Of a DNA stretch of 64,000 nt, positions 1 through 9,519 are shown piece after piece (position 1 is the stretch's first letter; every line of letters begins with the position of its first letter). The DNA comes from Gammaproteobacteria bacterium (GTDB taxonomy: Bacteria; Pseudomonadota; Gammaproteobacteria; Pseudomonadales; Azotimanducaceae), in contig JABIZD010000104.1 of assembly GCA_018666555.1 (NCBI GenBank), positions 1 through 64,000 on the forward strand. Reading direction: 5' to 3'. The notes under the pieces are model-generated. The model was not told where the DNA came from. It ran no database searches and saw only the letters and a program-made list of their open reading frames with translations. Both the position numbers and the translations under genes were made by a program.

Positions 1-1
1 C

Positions 2-277
2 CTTAAAGCCCTGGGGATCCCGTATGAGCAGGACTTTGTTGACACCTATTGCGAGCGCACAGGACGTTCTGGGATTGATCATTGGGACTATTATCTTGCT
101 TTTAATATGTTCAAAATGGCTGCTATTTTGCAGGGCATCGCGAAGCGGGTTCAAGATGGCACTGCAGCAAGCCAGCATGCGGAAGCAGCCGGTTCAGGCG
201 CTTTTAATATGGCTAAACTGGCTTGGGCACAGATTGATAAAACAGTAAATCTGGATGACCTGGATCTTTACCAATAA
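2..277 (+). CDS. Aminoglycoside-phosphotransferase-like protein, C-terminal end (partial)
   Basis: Only the last 91 codons are present; the start lies left of the window. The reading frame contains YEQDFVDTYCERTGRSG followed by WDYYLAFNMFKMAAILQG and a KR-x-DG-x-A-SS motif. This is the usual C-terminus of the APH/choline-kinase-like phosphotransferases related to the N-terminal domain of ACAD10/ACAD11. Those proteins are thought to phosphorylate hydroxylated acyl-CoA or similar substrates and often sit among fatty-acid catabolism genes. The catalytic loop is outside the window, so activity cannot be judged. The gene converges on the minus-strand gene that ends at 320. Confidence 0.75.
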   Translation, partial: LKALGIPYEQDFVDTYCERTGRSGIDHWDYYLAFNMFKMAAILQGIAKRVQDGTAASQHAEAAGSGAFNMAKLAWAQIDKTVNLDDLDLYQ

Positions 278-319
278 GGTCTACTCAAGATGTAGTTAAT
301 TCCTGCCTGTTCGGAAAGG

Positions 320-868
320 TTAAAACCCAGGTAGATCATCTTCTGCTTGCACGCCAAAACTATTAAGCGCCATCGACACCAGGTTATATTGACCCACAGT
401 GAACACGAGGTCCATTAGCTGTTCCTGCGAGTATGTTTTTGCCAACCCGGCCCAGGTGGTTTCTGAAACGAATGCATCATGATGAAGCTCATCGGTTGCC
501 TTAATCAGTAGCGCCTCAGTTTCGTCCCAGGCACTGGCTTGATGACCCTCTTTGATAGCAGAGATGTCGGATTCACTCAATCCGCAGGCTTTACCTATGA
601 GAACATGTTGACCCCATTCATAGCCGGACTGGCACAACCAGCCTATCCTGAGAATTAAAATTTCTCGATGTCTGGGTGCCAGACTGGACTTATGCAGTAT
701 ATGGTTTGCAAATACCATCCAGCGTTTGGCCAGTTTTTCATGGTTAGCTAAAGTCAGAAAGATATTCTGTACTTTGCCCCTGAGAACCTGCGGAGCCAGC
801 AGCTGCTTTTGTTGTTCGGTCCAGTTTTCTTCTTGAATAGGTTGAATTCTTGCTTTTTTAAGACGCAT
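320..868 (-). CDS. Carboxymuconolactone decarboxylase / AhpD-like family protein
   Basis: This 182-residue all-helical protein belongs to the CMD/AhpD family. The core motif is PRHREILILRIGWLCQSGYEW followed by a QH pair (about residues 65-88), where family members carry the catalytic Glu/Cys/His set. Only one cysteine is present there, so the CxxC thiol pair of true AhpD peroxidases is missing. That favours a carboxymuconolactone-decarboxylase-like role or an unassigned one. A purine-rich GAGG lies about 12 bases before the ATG. The gene converges with the phosphotransferase fragment and is separated from the next minus-strand gene by about 200 bases without a supported gene. The substrate is unknown. 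Confidence 0.8.
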   Translation of the reverse strand: MRLKKARIQPIQEENWTEQQKQLLAPQVLRGKVQNIFLTLANHEKLAKRWMVFANHILHKSSLAPRHREILILRIGWLCQSGYEWGQHVLIGKACGLSESDISAIKEGHQASAWDETEALLIKATDELHHDAFVSETTWAGLAKTYSQEQLMDLVFTVGQYNLVSMALNSFGVQAEDDLPGF

Positions 869-1069
869 ATTGCTTTATTCCTCTCTCTTTAGAGCACTAT
901 ACGAGGCAAACTGCGATTATGTCGAGTTTGTAGTTGAAAGGATTTGTCGAATCACTGCCGATGGAGCAGCGAGAGCGGTCATGGGTTGGCTTAGCCATAT
1001 CATGGCTGATTGCTTGTGTTTACGGGCAGTACTAAATGCGGGGAGAATAAAGTCGCTAGTGGCAGGGCT

Positions 1070-1930
1070 TCAGGACTCGGTTTTGTCAATAAAGCGCTGG
1101 ATGATATTGGCCAGCCTGGCCGGTTTTTCTTCCCAGATAGAGTGACTGGCACCTTTTACCTCTGCGAACTGACCTAAGGGAAGTTGCTTTGCATATTTCA
1201 GTCCTGTGGATGGCGTTGCTTCATCATGCTCACCGCAGACAATTAAGGTGGGTACCAGGATTTCAGCTAAATGCTCTGAACGGTCATAGGCCTTTAAGGT
1301 GCCTGTGGCTGAGAATTCGCTAGCACCCCACATGGTTTTATAGATTTTCTTTCCATTAGGGTTTTTCCGTTTGCTAGCGGCTAACCGTTTTTTGGCATTT
1401 CTTAGGACGTGTCGGCTGTAATATAAGTCAACGGCATCCTTGTATACTTGGGCATCGGTGGCTTTAACGGCTTCGCAGTGGTAGATGACTTTCTGGACTT
1501 TATCGGGCAAGTTTTTTTTGAGTCGTTCGGCATCTTCTTGCCAGTCTAATGAGGATATCAGCGGTGATTGCAACACCAGTGATTTTATTCCGCGGCCTTT
1601 GTAGCGGAGATAATACTCGATGGCAAGGCTGGTACCCCAGGATCCACCCATTAGATGGAAGTCTGATAATCCCCACGCATGAATTAGATAATCAAGTTCT
1701 TTTACAAAGGTAGCGACCTTCCATTGTCTGCGAGGTATTTCGCTGCTTCGGCCTGATCCAAGTTGGGTATAACTATAGACTGTCCTGTCCTTTGCTAGGC
1801 GGAACTGTTCACCCGTGGGTTTGTGCATCCCACCGGGCCCACCATGGAGCCAGATGATGGCGGGGCTGCCCTTATCAGGTCCCTTTTTGGTGAAATGGGT
1901 CCTGCCCAGGGGATGTTCAATATACGCCAT
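1070..1930 (-). CDS. Proline-iminopeptidase-like alpha/beta hydrolase (S33 family)
   Basis: The 286-residue alpha/beta hydrolase shows the S33 hallmarks: the oxyanion motif HGGPGG near the N-terminus, the nucleophile elbow GGSWGTSLA, an acid in GEHDEATPS and the final catalytic His in GASHSIW. The reading frame is open further upstream, but the ATG at 1930 begins two bases after the stop codon of the upstream amidohydrolase, so I take it as a translationally coupled start. No signal peptide is left with this start, which implies a cytoplasmic enzyme. Pairing with an M20 amidohydrolase suggests successive cleavage of small peptides or N-acylated amino acids; the exact substrate is not readable. 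Confidence 0.85.
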   Translation of the reverse strand: MAYIEHPLGRTHFTKKGPDKGSPAIIWLHGGPGGMHKPTGEQFRLAKDRTVYSYTQLGSGRSSEIPRRQWKVATFVKELDYLIHAWGLSDFHLMGGSWGTSLAIEYYLRYKGRGIKSLVLQSPLISSLDWQEDAERLKKNLPDKVQKVIYHCEAVKATDAQVYKDAVDLYYSRHVLRNAKKRLAASKRKNPNGKKIYKTMWGASEFSATGTLKAYDRSEHLAEILVPTLIVCGEHDEATPSTGLKYAKQLPLGQFAEVKGASHSIWEEKPARLANIIQRFIDKTES

Positions 1931-1931
1931 T

Positions 1932-3104
1932 TTAACCGTCAAGCCTGGGTAGAATATTGTTGACGAGAGTGACCCAGTAGCTTGCACCAATGGGCAGAAT
2001 TTCATCATTAAAGTCATAGCCAGGATTATGAACCATGCATGAGCCCTCGCCATCGCCATTTCCTATCCAGATATAGCTTCCTGGTTTCTCTTGTAGCATA
2101 TAAGCGAAATCCTCGGACCCCATGGATGGCTTGGGATTAAAAACTTGACTATGACCCACTATCTGGGTGGCCGCTTGACGGGCGGTTTCAGCTTCCTGCT
2201 CAGAGTTAATGGTCGGAGGATATCGGCGTTCATAACGAAAGTCGACGCTAGCGCCATGGGCTTTGGCTATATCTACGGCGACTTTCTGCATCGTTGTTTC
2301 GAGTTGCGTTTGCACACTTTCCGAAAAGCAGCGAGTGCAGCCTGAGATAGTGATTTCATTGGGAATGACATTGTAAGCATCGCCAGCATGAAATTGGGTG
2401 ACGCTTAATACAGTCGGTTCCTGAGGGTTTATAGTTCTGGATACAATGGTTTGAAATGCTTCAACAATTTTTGTCCCAACCAGAATTGGGTCGACCGTTA
2501 GATGGGGCATGGCAGCATGCCCGCCAGTTCCCGTTATCTTAATGTCAAATATATCGAATGCGGCCATCATGGGCCCTGGCTTGATACCAAAAGAGCCGAC
2601 CGGCATCCCCGGGATATTGTGCATGCCATAGACTGCTTCTACTGGAAAGCGCTCGAACAGGCCGTCTTCAATCATGGTGCGTGCACCGCCCTCATTTTCT
2701 TCTGCCGGTTGAAATATAAAATGGACGGTGCCTTCAAAGTCATCTGCCTGAGCAAGATGCTTGGCGGCTCCCAGCAGCATGCAGGTATGCCCATCATGGC
2801 CGCAGGCATGCATGATGCCAGGGTTTTTTGATCGATGGCTGAATTGATTTGCTTCCTTAATTGGCAGGGCATCCAAATCGGCTCGAAGGCCAATTGCTCG
2901 ATTACTTCTACCTCTTGTTACTGTACCGATAACACCTGTGCCAGCTAATCCCTGGTGAATCTCGAGACCGAATTCCTGAAGTTTTTGGGCGACAAAATCG
3001 GCGGTATCAAATTCCTTAAAGGCGAGTTCAGGATGGGCATGAATATGTCGCCGCCATTGTTGCATCTCGTCAGAAAGGGCAACGATATCGTTTATCAGAT
3101 TCAT
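1932..3104 (-). CDS. M20 family amidohydrolase (hippurate / N-acyl-amino-acid hydrolase type)
   Basis: A 390-residue metallopeptidase-fold amidohydrolase. It carries RRHIHAHPEL at the N-terminus, RADLDALPI, the metal motif HACGHDGHT, the QPAEENEGGA motif with the catalytic Glu, and a C-terminal GSEDFAY; the dimerisation domain contains GGHAAMPH. Family members hydrolyse the amide bond of N-acyl or N-aroyl amino acids with two bound metal ions. An in-frame ATG exists seven codons upstream, but AAGGAG sits six bases before the ATG at 3104, so that start is preferred. The gene is followed almost immediately by the S33 hydrolase, forming a two-gene unit. Confidence 0.9.
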   Translation of the reverse strand: MNLINDIVALSDEMQQWRRHIHAHPELAFKEFDTADFVAQKLQEFGLEIHQGLAGTGVIGTVTRGRSNRAIGLRADLDALPIKEANQFSHRSKNPGIMHACGHDGHTCMLLGAAKHLAQADDFEGTVHFIFQPAEENEGGARTMIEDGLFERFPVEAVYGMHNIPGMPVGSFGIKPGPMMAAFDIFDIKITGTGGHAAMPHLTVDPILVGTKIVEAFQTIVSRTINPQEPTVLSVTQFHAGDAYNVIPNEITISGCTRCFSESVQTQLETTMQKVAVDIAKAHGASVDFRYERRYPPTINSEQEAETARQAATQIVGHSQVFNPKPSMGSEDFAYMLQEKPGSYIWIGNGDGEGSCMVHNPGYDFNDEILPIGASYWVTLVNNILPRLDG

Positions 3105-3166
3105 GGTGTTCTCCTTGTTATTCAAACTCGATAATAGCAGAAGTTGTCTGCCCGGATAGGCCAGAA

Positions 3167-3700
3167 TTACCGGCGCATCAAGCCTCTGGTTTTGTTAGCC
3201 AGTAGGGTAACGTGACGGTCTGGATGTTCTAATTGTTGCAGAGCCGCTTCCAACTGAAACAGGTAGTCGCGGTTACTACCGCTGGGTCCACTGGCATCGT
3301 TAATTTGTCTGGCCATTTCAAGGGTAGGCTTTGGACCCAGAAAATGCTCATTTTGCTGGGAGCCCCAGTAAGTAACTGCTTTTACACTTTCCCCGGAAGG
3401 CGTTGCAACATCCACTAGCATCCTTTGGTAACCGCCTTTTTCCCTATAGTCGAGATTCACCAGTACCTGGTTCTGTACATCTGCTTCCAACAGGAAAAGT
3501 TTACCCCAGCAACCGCCTGTTCGGCTTGGCAAGAGGGTGGCAACGCGACCCGGGGCCTCTGGTGTGCCACGATGGTCAGGCGAGGCCTGCCAGAAGCGCC
3601 TAATCCAGCCGTTAAGATAGCCGGTAGATTCGCTAATGAAGGGGAAATCAGTTTTCCATATAATTGAGCCGTAGCCAAATATCCAGATCAGGTCTTTCAT
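3167..3700 (-). CDS. chaC: ChaC-like gamma-glutamylcyclotransferase
   Basis: The 177-residue protein opens with WIFGYGSIIWK, the substrate-binding YGS loop of gamma-glutamylcyclotransferases. It continues with RRFWQASPDHRGTPEAPGRV, the signature of the ChaC branch, and has the catalytic Glu in YREKGGY. ChaC enzymes cleave glutathione to 5-oxoproline and Cys-Gly in the cytoplasm. Length matches short bacterial ChaC proteins. No strong ribosome binding site is visible before the ATG. It lies upstream of the amidohydrolase pair on the same strand with a 62-base gap, so a shared transcript is possible. Confidence 0.88.
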   Translation of the reverse strand: MKDLIWIFGYGSIIWKTDFPFISESTGYLNGWIRRFWQASPDHRGTPEAPGRVATLLPSRTGGCWGKLFLLEADVQNQVLVNLDYREKGGYQRMLVDVATPSGESVKAVTYWGSQQNEHFLGPKPTLEMARQINDASGPSGSNRDYLFQLEAALQQLEHPDRHVTLLANKTRGLMRR

Positions 3701-3793
3701 CGTGGTATATTACAAGGTCGTCGTTGCAGAAGCTTGCTTAACACTAAGCTATGGGACAGATATCTCTGGCGTAAGTTGAACAAGAGGTGATAG

Positions 3794-4906
3794 ATGAGCG
3801 AAATAACCCGGTATGGAATTCTCGGTTGTGGAATGATGGGGCAGGAACACATTCGAAACCTGAACTTGCTTGGTGGCGCCTCGGTCGCCGCTATTTGTGA
3901 GCCCGATCAGAAAATGCGTAATAAAGCCCATTTATTAGCGCCTGGGGCGCTTCTGGCAGATGATTTGCCTGATCTGCTGAATTCGAAACTTGATGCATTG
4001 GTGATTAGTACGCCCAACTATTTACATTGCCGGCAGTTACTCGAAGTATTGGCTTCGTGTCCTATTCCCGTCATGGTTGAAAAGCCCCTGGTTACCAATA
4101 TGGACGATTTACACCGCTTGAACGACTATTGTAATCTAAATAATCCTCTCGTTTGGGTTGGCATGGAGTATCGTTATATGCCTGCAATCCAAGAGTTTAT
4201 CGGTGAACTCCGTGCAGATACCATGGGAACGATTCACATGTTGTCTATTCGTGAACATCGATTCCCCTTTTTGCACAAAATAGGGCATTGGAATCGCTTC
4301 AATCAGAATACCGGTGGTACATTTGTAGAAAAGTGTTGTCATTTTTTTGATTTGATGCGGCTATTTCTGCGGTCTGAGCCTATCAGGGTATACGCTTCTG
4401 CTGGGCAGGACCATAATCATCTACAAGAAGAATATGCAGATGGTAAACCCGATATTCTCGATAATGGATTTGTCATCGTTGAATTCGCGGAAGGCCAACG
4501 AGCTATGCTCGATCTTTGTATGTTTGCAGAAGGTTCTCAGTATGAGCAGGAAATTTGTGCGGTCGGATCGAGGGCGAAAATAGAGTGTAAGTTACCAGGT
4601 CCGAAGTTGCTTTGGGGGGATTTACAGGTAGAACCTGAATTGATTGTTTCTCCCAGGAATCCCATTGGTGTGGACAAAAAAAATATTGCCGTGGATTTGA
4701 CGTTAGAAAATGCAGGATCACACCATGGCGCTACTTACCATGAACATGCCGCTTTTCAGAAAACACTGTGTGAAGGTGCGCCTATTGAGGTGACGGTTAC
4801 CGATGGATTGATTGCTGTTCTAATGGGATTGGCGGCTCAGCGTTCGGTCCAGACAGGGACCAGTATCGGCGTGGATGTTTCTAGCCTGTCGTTAAGCGAA
4901 GATTAG
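3794..4906 (+). CDS. Gfo/Idh/MocA family NAD(P)-dependent oxidoreductase
   Basis: A 370-residue oxidoreductase with an N-terminal Rossmann fold (GILGCGMMG, residues 8-16), the family EKP motif at residues 96-98, and a C-terminal alpha/beta substrate domain containing EKCCHFFD with the putative catalytic His183. Family members oxidise or reduce sugars, inositols and related polyols with NAD(P). AAGAGGTGATAG directly precedes the ATG and serves as ribosome binding site. The gene is transcribed away from chaC and has no obvious sugar-utilisation partners, so the substrate is unassigned. Confidence 0.9.
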   Translation: MSEITRYGILGCGMMGQEHIRNLNLLGGASVAAICEPDQKMRNKAHLLAPGALLADDLPDLLNSKLDALVISTPNYLHCRQLLEVLASCPIPVMVEKPLVTNMDDLHRLNDYCNLNNPLVWVGMEYRYMPAIQEFIGELRADTMGTIHMLSIREHRFPFLHKIGHWNRFNQNTGGTFVEKCCHFFDLMRLFLRSEPIRVYASAGQDHNHLQEEYADGKPDILDNGFVIVEFAEGQRAMLDLCMFAEGSQYEQEICAVGSRAKIECKLPGPKLLWGDLQVEPELIVSPRNPIGVDKKNIAVDLTLENAGSHHGATYHEHAAFQKTLCEGAPIEVTVTDGLIAVLMGLAAQRSVQTGTSIGVDVSSLSLSED

Positions 4907-5242
4907 AACAGGAAGCAGGAAGGCCTTAGGTTCATTATCAGATAAACCATCTGCTGAATTTCGCGCGCAGCCATCTTCTGATCAAGCAGTGACAACAGCT
5001 GGCGTGCCATGGCTCATAGGGCCTCTGCAGTGCTCTGAATAATTGATGAGAAACATATTATAGTGAAGATAATGCCTGGTAACTTTCGTTAGTGGTTTGG
5101 TAAAAATAGCAACGAGTTGGTTGCTACAAAGAACTTAGTCGCTAGCTAGGCAGGGCTAAACCCAAGTAGACTAGCTGGAGGTTTGTTGTCACAGGAGTCC
5201 TTTATAGCATTAAGGTGAATCCGGAATTTTGGAGAGTAAGGC
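4907..5242. other. Intergenic stretch without a supported gene
   Basis: This 336-base gap separates the Gfo/Idh/MocA gene from the SGNH hydrolase gene. The minus strand has a 35-codon reading frame (about 5014 to 4907) with plausible-looking residues but no ribosome binding site and an in-frame stop just before it, so it may be a gene remnant. GGAGAG before 5243 serves the downstream gene. I see no convincing promoter hexamers, terminator or repeat. Confidence 0.5.
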
Positions 5243-6388
5243 ATGCAAGTGAGTGGAGAAGAAATGGCGGCGGGTGCAGTTAAAATCACGGGCGCCATGG
5301 GTTTTGATTTTCGTTCTAAAGGGGTGGGACCCAGACGTTTGCCGGACTGGACCAAACCTCAGTTACCTCAAATGCTGTCGGTGATGGTAAGAATGCCCAG
5401 TGGTGTTCGGTTGGTGTTTGAAACAGATGCGCGAGAAATAAGTCTGCAAGCTCTGGTGACTCGCGTGGAACGACAAGACGATGCTGGAGTTGCCGTTTTT
5501 GAACTGGAATCGATGACCGGTGACCGGCGACAGGTTCAGATGCAGGGCGGTAATAGACTGATTGTCGACCCGGATGATCCCAGTTCTTTTCGCGTTGAGC
5601 GAGGCCAGGTTGAAAGTATCAAATTTGATAACCTACCACCGGGGCGTAAGCATTTGATGCTCTGGCTACCCCACAATGCTTATGTTGAACTGGTAAACCT
5701 GAAGGCCATAGATGCGACAGTGTTGCAGGCAGGCGAACAAAAAGGCCTGCGCTGGTATCACCATGGCAGTTCCATCAGTCACTGCATGGAGGCGATTTCT
5801 CCCGCAGATATCTGGCCTGCTGTAGCTGCCAGGGAGGGTGGCATGGCGCTGTATAATCTTGGCTTTGGTGGCCAGTGCCATCTCGATCCTTTTGTAGCTC
5901 GTACGTTACGGGATAGCGATGCGGAATTTATCTCCATAAAAGTAGGTATCAACATCATCAATATGGACTCAATGCGTGAGAGAGTCTTTGTGCCGATGTT
6001 GCACGGTTTTATCGATACCATTCGAGAAGTCAAAAAGGACACGCCAATATTGCTGGTTTCACCTATATTCTGCCCCAGTGCCGAAAAGCATCCAGGGCCG
6101 ACCTTAGCTAACGAATCAGGGGTGTTCGAAACCTTTAGTGGTAATGAGCATTTAAGGCAGGGTTGCTTGACACTGGAGAGAGTTCGGCAGTTGATATCTG
6201 ATTTTGTGGAATTAAGAGGAGATGAAAACCTGCTCTATCTGGATGGCTTAACCTTGTTCTCGCAAGTTGATACAGAAGATTTGCCCGACGCACTACATCC
6301 TAATCCGGCTGGTTACATTCGTATGGGGAATCGTTTTGCCGAGGCTGTGTTTTCAGAGCAGGGCATCCTGGCGCAGTTGAACGATTAG
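5243..6388 (+). CDS. SGNH/GDSL hydrolase with N-terminal beta-sandwich domain
   Basis: The 381-residue protein has an N-terminal domain of about 165 residues rich in beta strands, then an SGNH hydrolase domain. Block I is HGSSISH (Ser177 as likely nucleophile), block II the glycine in NLGFGG (207-210), block III KVGIN (Asn237) and block V DALHP (Asp349, His352). Two-domain esterases of this layout commonly remove acyl groups from sugars. No signal peptide is evident, so the enzyme appears cytoplasmic. GGAGAG six bases before the ATG supports the start. Its stop codon overlaps the stop codon of the convergent DUF5916 gene by four bases. Confidence 0.85.
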   Translation: MQVSGEEMAAGAVKITGAMGFDFRSKGVGPRRLPDWTKPQLPQMLSVMVRMPSGVRLVFETDAREISLQALVTRVERQDDAGVAVFELESMTGDRRQVQMQGGNRLIVDPDDPSSFRVERGQVESIKFDNLPPGRKHLMLWLPHNAYVELVNLKAIDATVLQAGEQKGLRWYHHGSSISHCMEAISPADIWPAVAAREGGMALYNLGFGGQCHLDPFVARTLRDSDAEFISIKVGINIINMDSMRERVFVPMLHGFIDTIREVKKDTPILLVSPIFCPSAEKHPGPTLANESGVFETFSGNEHLRQGCLTLERVRQLISDFVELRGDENLLYLDGLTLFSQVDTEDLPDALHPNPAGYIRMGNRFAEAVFSEQGILAQLND

Positions 6389-8787
6389 TTGCCGATACGG
6401 TAGCGCAGCTTAATGATAAGTGAGTCAACCAGGGCTTCATCCCAGGAATCCTGTAATTGCTCCATGAAATTTTTGTTGATGTCGCTGCCGACATTTGATC
6501 CTCTCGTATAAACCACAAATAAATCAGATAAAGGAGCCAGTTCCCATCGATATCTGGCTTGAAACGATAATCGACTTATAGAAAAATCTCGCGAGCCTTT
6601 TTCGCTGGCTGGAGTGGCGGTAGAGATTAGGTGCCCACCATCGCTTTCGATGCGCCAGCGATCTCTTTCGAAGGCTTTGATCCCGATCCACTGAGCTACC
6701 ACCTTGAACTGTTGTCGGGCAGATAGAAAGTAGGAGATATCAATATTAGGTCTCCAGGTGGTTGCGTTATAACGAGTAAATTCTTGGTCTGAGCGATGCA
6801 GTAACCAGCCATTACTTTCTTCGAGAACGACTTTCAGCGTAGCTGAGAATCGATCGTTCGGACGAAATTTAATTTCGGCGTCGTATGACATTTTGTGTCC
6901 ACCGATATCCTCCTGTCGATATTTAACACCGGTTTCAAAAACTACTTTTTTAGCGTTATTGCTTTCCCAGTCGGCATCGAACTGCCAGCGGTCGATTAAC
7001 TGATAGGCGCCATTGCCCTTGCTATCAAGGTCTTCATATCTTTCCGGGAAAAAATTCATGCCCATATCGAGTTTAGCGTAATTTTTCAATTCCAATTGCT
7101 TCGACATCGATAAGGCTGAACGAGTCATCAGGCCATCGAGATTCCATTGCTGATGGAAGGAAATATTATCTCGAATTGAAATGAAGTTCTCGAGGCGTGA
7201 ACGTTGCCTTTCCAGGCTGTAACGATAGCTCTTGGCATCGTTGCGTTGCAGATATCCAAAGTGATTGATTTGCAGGTCTCTGTCAAAGAAGTCCAAAGTA
7301 AGCCCATGCTTGATGCCTTGCGAGGGTCGATAGGCAAGGTCGGCAAAAATTCCCTGGCCTTGCAGTCCTTCTATATAACTGGCTAGTCCCTGAATATCAG
7401 CAGCAAGCTTTCCGGTGCCGGAAAGGTAGTGTGCGTCGATGCCATAAGTATTTGCGGTTTCATCGGTATGACTAACCTGAGTCGCGATTAATCCAACTGA
7501 CCTTCTGCCATTATCGTTACTTTGTTCATAAAGCAGACGGGCAGCGCTGAAGTCTCGGCCAGTTTGATTGACGGTGACTGGCTCGGAATCGACAACCCCA
7601 TTAAAGTCCGTTTCATTTTCGAATGCAGCCAGTATCCCGTAACGAAGTGCCCCAGATTGGCCAGTGACTTTAACTGCGCCCAGCAGTTCACTGGGTTGGT
7701 TTTGTTCCAACTTACTTAACTCCAGACCGTCTTCATCGGGTGTCCTGGCTGGGCTGCCGATACGTCTGGTATTGAGTAAGGTGATAGGTGTTTTGCGTTG
7801 ACCGCCACCATATCGAGATGCTCTGGGAGAAGTGACAAAAATTTCCTGGCCTTCCAGAAAGAACGGTCTTTTCTCGGGATAGAAAGTCTCGTAGGAGGTC
7901 AGGTTGACGACAATATCATCTGATTCGACGTTGCCGAAATCCGGGTTAATAGAAGACGTCACTTGAAAGTTGGTAGTCGGTCGCCAGAAAATATCAAAGC
8001 CGGCTTTTGCTTTAGTCTGGTTTTTTATACTATCAAAACTGGATGAAATAAACGGATAGAAAGTGACTTGCTTTTTAGGGTTGATATCCCTCAAAACCAC
8101 GTTATGTAACCGAGACATGAATAACCCGGTAGTGCGAGGTAGAGCCGGGATACTCCAGCTTTGATTTTTATGGGCTACTGACCTTTGCAGGTAGATGCCC
8201 AGTTTTCTGACGTCACCGGTGGAGTCTGGCATTGACATCATCGACCATGGAAGGAACATTTCTGCCGACCAGCCGTCTTCGAGCTTGACTGTGTTAGCTC
8301 TCCAGGGGCCATCCCATTCGGTACTGTATTGGCGCTCAGGCAGTACTGTTCCGTCAGATAAGCTACCACCAAGATTGACTCCGAACCAGTAACCATAGAG
8401 GCCTTCTCCCGATGTATCCAGGGTCACGGTAAATCTATCTCTGGTAAGCCAGGAATCGCGGCTGCTTAACCGTTCTACCAGTGTTTCAACTGCCTGTTCG
8501 TTCCAGCTGCCGATATAAAGGCCGGCTTCTGTATAAAAAATTTTCACCTGGGTTTGTAGTGATGTAGCTTCCAGGGTATCTGGCTCCGTTATTCGAAGAC
8601 CATCAGTCCAGGGAATCTTATCCCAGACTGCCTCATCAAGAGAGCCGTCAATCTTTATGTCGATAGACGCTTCAGAACGTTTTTCCAATTGAGACGGAAG
8701 TTGATCTCTCAATGGCGCGGCCAAGCTTATCTGGCAAATGCTTAAGGAGAGTATCCAGATCAGTGAGTAAAGGAAATGTTTCGTCAT
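6385..8787 (-). CDS. DUF5916 outer-membrane protein with CBM9-like domain
   Basis: This 800-residue protein has a signal peptide (hydrophobic residues about 5-22, cleavage near SLAA). A CBM9-like domain (about 38-225) starts with IKIDGSLDEAVWDKIP. The DUF5916 domain follows, with its most conserved stretch recognisable as NPDFGNVESDDIVVNLTSYE followed by TFYPEKRPFFLEG. The remaining C-terminal part alternates polar and aromatic residues as in an outer-membrane beta barrel. The function of DUF5916 proteins is not established; several occur near polysaccharide or peptide use genes. It converges on the SGNH hydrolase gene, overlapping four bases at the stops, and a 732-base upstream region precedes it. 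Confidence 0.9.
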   Translation of the reverse strand: MTKHFLYSLIWILSLSICQISLAAPLRDQLPSQLEKRSEASIDIKIDGSLDEAVWDKIPWTDGLRITEPDTLEATSLQTQVKIFYTEAGLYIGSWNEQAVETLVERLSSRDSWLTRDRFTVTLDTSGEGLYGYWFGVNLGGSLSDGTVLPERQYSTEWDGPWRANTVKLEDGWSAEMFLPWSMMSMPDSTGDVRKLGIYLQRSVAHKNQSWSIPALPRTTGLFMSRLHNVVLRDINPKKQVTFYPFISSSFDSIKNQTKAKAGFDIFWRPTTNFQVTSSINPDFGNVESDDIVVNLTSYETFYPEKRPFFLEGQEIFVTSPRASRYGGGQRKTPITLLNTRRIGSPARTPDEDGLELSKLEQNQPSELLGAVKVTGQSGALRYGILAAFENETDFNGVVDSEPVTVNQTGRDFSAARLLYEQSNDNGRRSVGLIATQVSHTDETANTYGIDAHYLSGTGKLAADIQGLASYIEGLQGQGIFADLAYRPSQGIKHGLTLDFFDRDLQINHFGYLQRNDAKSYRYSLERQRSRLENFISIRDNISFHQQWNLDGLMTRSALSMSKQLELKNYAKLDMGMNFFPERYEDLDSKGNGAYQLIDRWQFDADWESNNAKKVVFETGVKYRQEDIGGHKMSYDAEIKFRPNDRFSATLKVVLEESNGWLLHRSDQEFTRYNATTWRPNIDISYFLSARQQFKVVAQWIGIKAFERDRWRIESDGGHLISTATPASEKGSRDFSISRLSFQARYRWELAPLSDLFVVYTRGSNVGSDINKNFMEQLQDSWDEALVDSLIIKLRYRIGN

Positions 8788-9519
8788 TTAAAGCGCATGC
8801 TGGTTATAGGTTTAAAGGGTTCAAGTACAATCGAGTGGAATTGAAGGGTCGTATCCATCTTCGCTGCCGAGATATTAACGGAGTTATATTCGACTAATTT
8901 AAAAAAATGTTAAAGATACATTAATTTCAGTTGCTGTGCTATGGGTGTTTTTACATCAGCTTTATCCTTGCGTTCAGGTGCTCGTCTAAAGTTGATTTTA
9001 TTGCAGTGTTTTGCCTGAAACGTGAATCATTGTGCTAACGCACAATAACAGTTGTCAATTCTTCTGGACAGGAAGCCGGAACTAATAATTTTTGTGGAAA
9101 ATTGCTTGCTGAGCAACCAGAGAAATAATTAGTAATGGCTTAAAAGGGCAGGTTTTTTTGCTTGGCTACAGAGCTTTGGTCTGACTTGGCGTAGGATATT
9201 TTGTTTCTTGAAACCACGAGGTGTGGTGATTTGAAAGATTTTCATTATTCTAATCTTTTTATCACAGCTTGATAATTGTATAACACTGGTATTTTCAAGG
9301 GCTTTTATTAGTAAGGACGTTACGCTTGATCTGGAAATTGATTTTTGTAATACGAGATGTCCTTAAGTAGGTTAGGGTGTTGGTTGAAATCATCCTATTA
9401 AATTCTAAACCTGCTGATTTAATGCCGTTTAATTGTAAACCGTTTGAGTCAGGGTAAGGGTGAAGTATTTGAGAGTGATCAATATCTAGATATAAACAGA
9501 TTTAAAGGGTTAGAAGGTT
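8788..9519. other. Long AT-rich intergenic region between divergent genes
   Basis: This 732-base region lies between the divergent DUF5916 and DUF4337-like genes and is visibly richer in A and T than its surroundings. All frames are short and interrupted on both strands, so I see no gene. It must hold the promoters of both flanking genes. The only clear structure is a perfect 7-bp inverted repeat at 9029-9046. Whether it encodes a small RNA cannot be read from the sequence alone. Confidence 0.6.
9029..9046. repeat. Inverted repeat, 7-bp arms, 4-base loop
   Basis: ATTGTGC at 9029-9035 pairs perfectly with GCACAAT at 9040-9046 around the loop TAAC. No T-run follows on either strand, so this is not a typical terminator. 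It could be an operator for a dimeric regulator in the shared upstream region of two divergent genes, or a small hairpin. Confidence 0.4.

Noticed and set aside
870-1145. 91-codon plus-strand frame between the CMD-like gene and the S33 hydrolase gene
   Set aside because: No ribosome binding site, no motif, and its end overlaps the hydrolase coding sequence on the other strand.
1931-2059. Secreted form of the S33 hydrolase from an upstream ATG at 2059
   Set aside because: The hydrophobic N-terminus is translated from the 3' end of the amidohydrolase gene in another frame; the coupled ATG at 1930 fits better.
8712-8897. 61-codon plus-strand frame over the DUF5916 signal peptide region
   Set aside because: Shadow of the DUF5916 coding sequence with no start signal.
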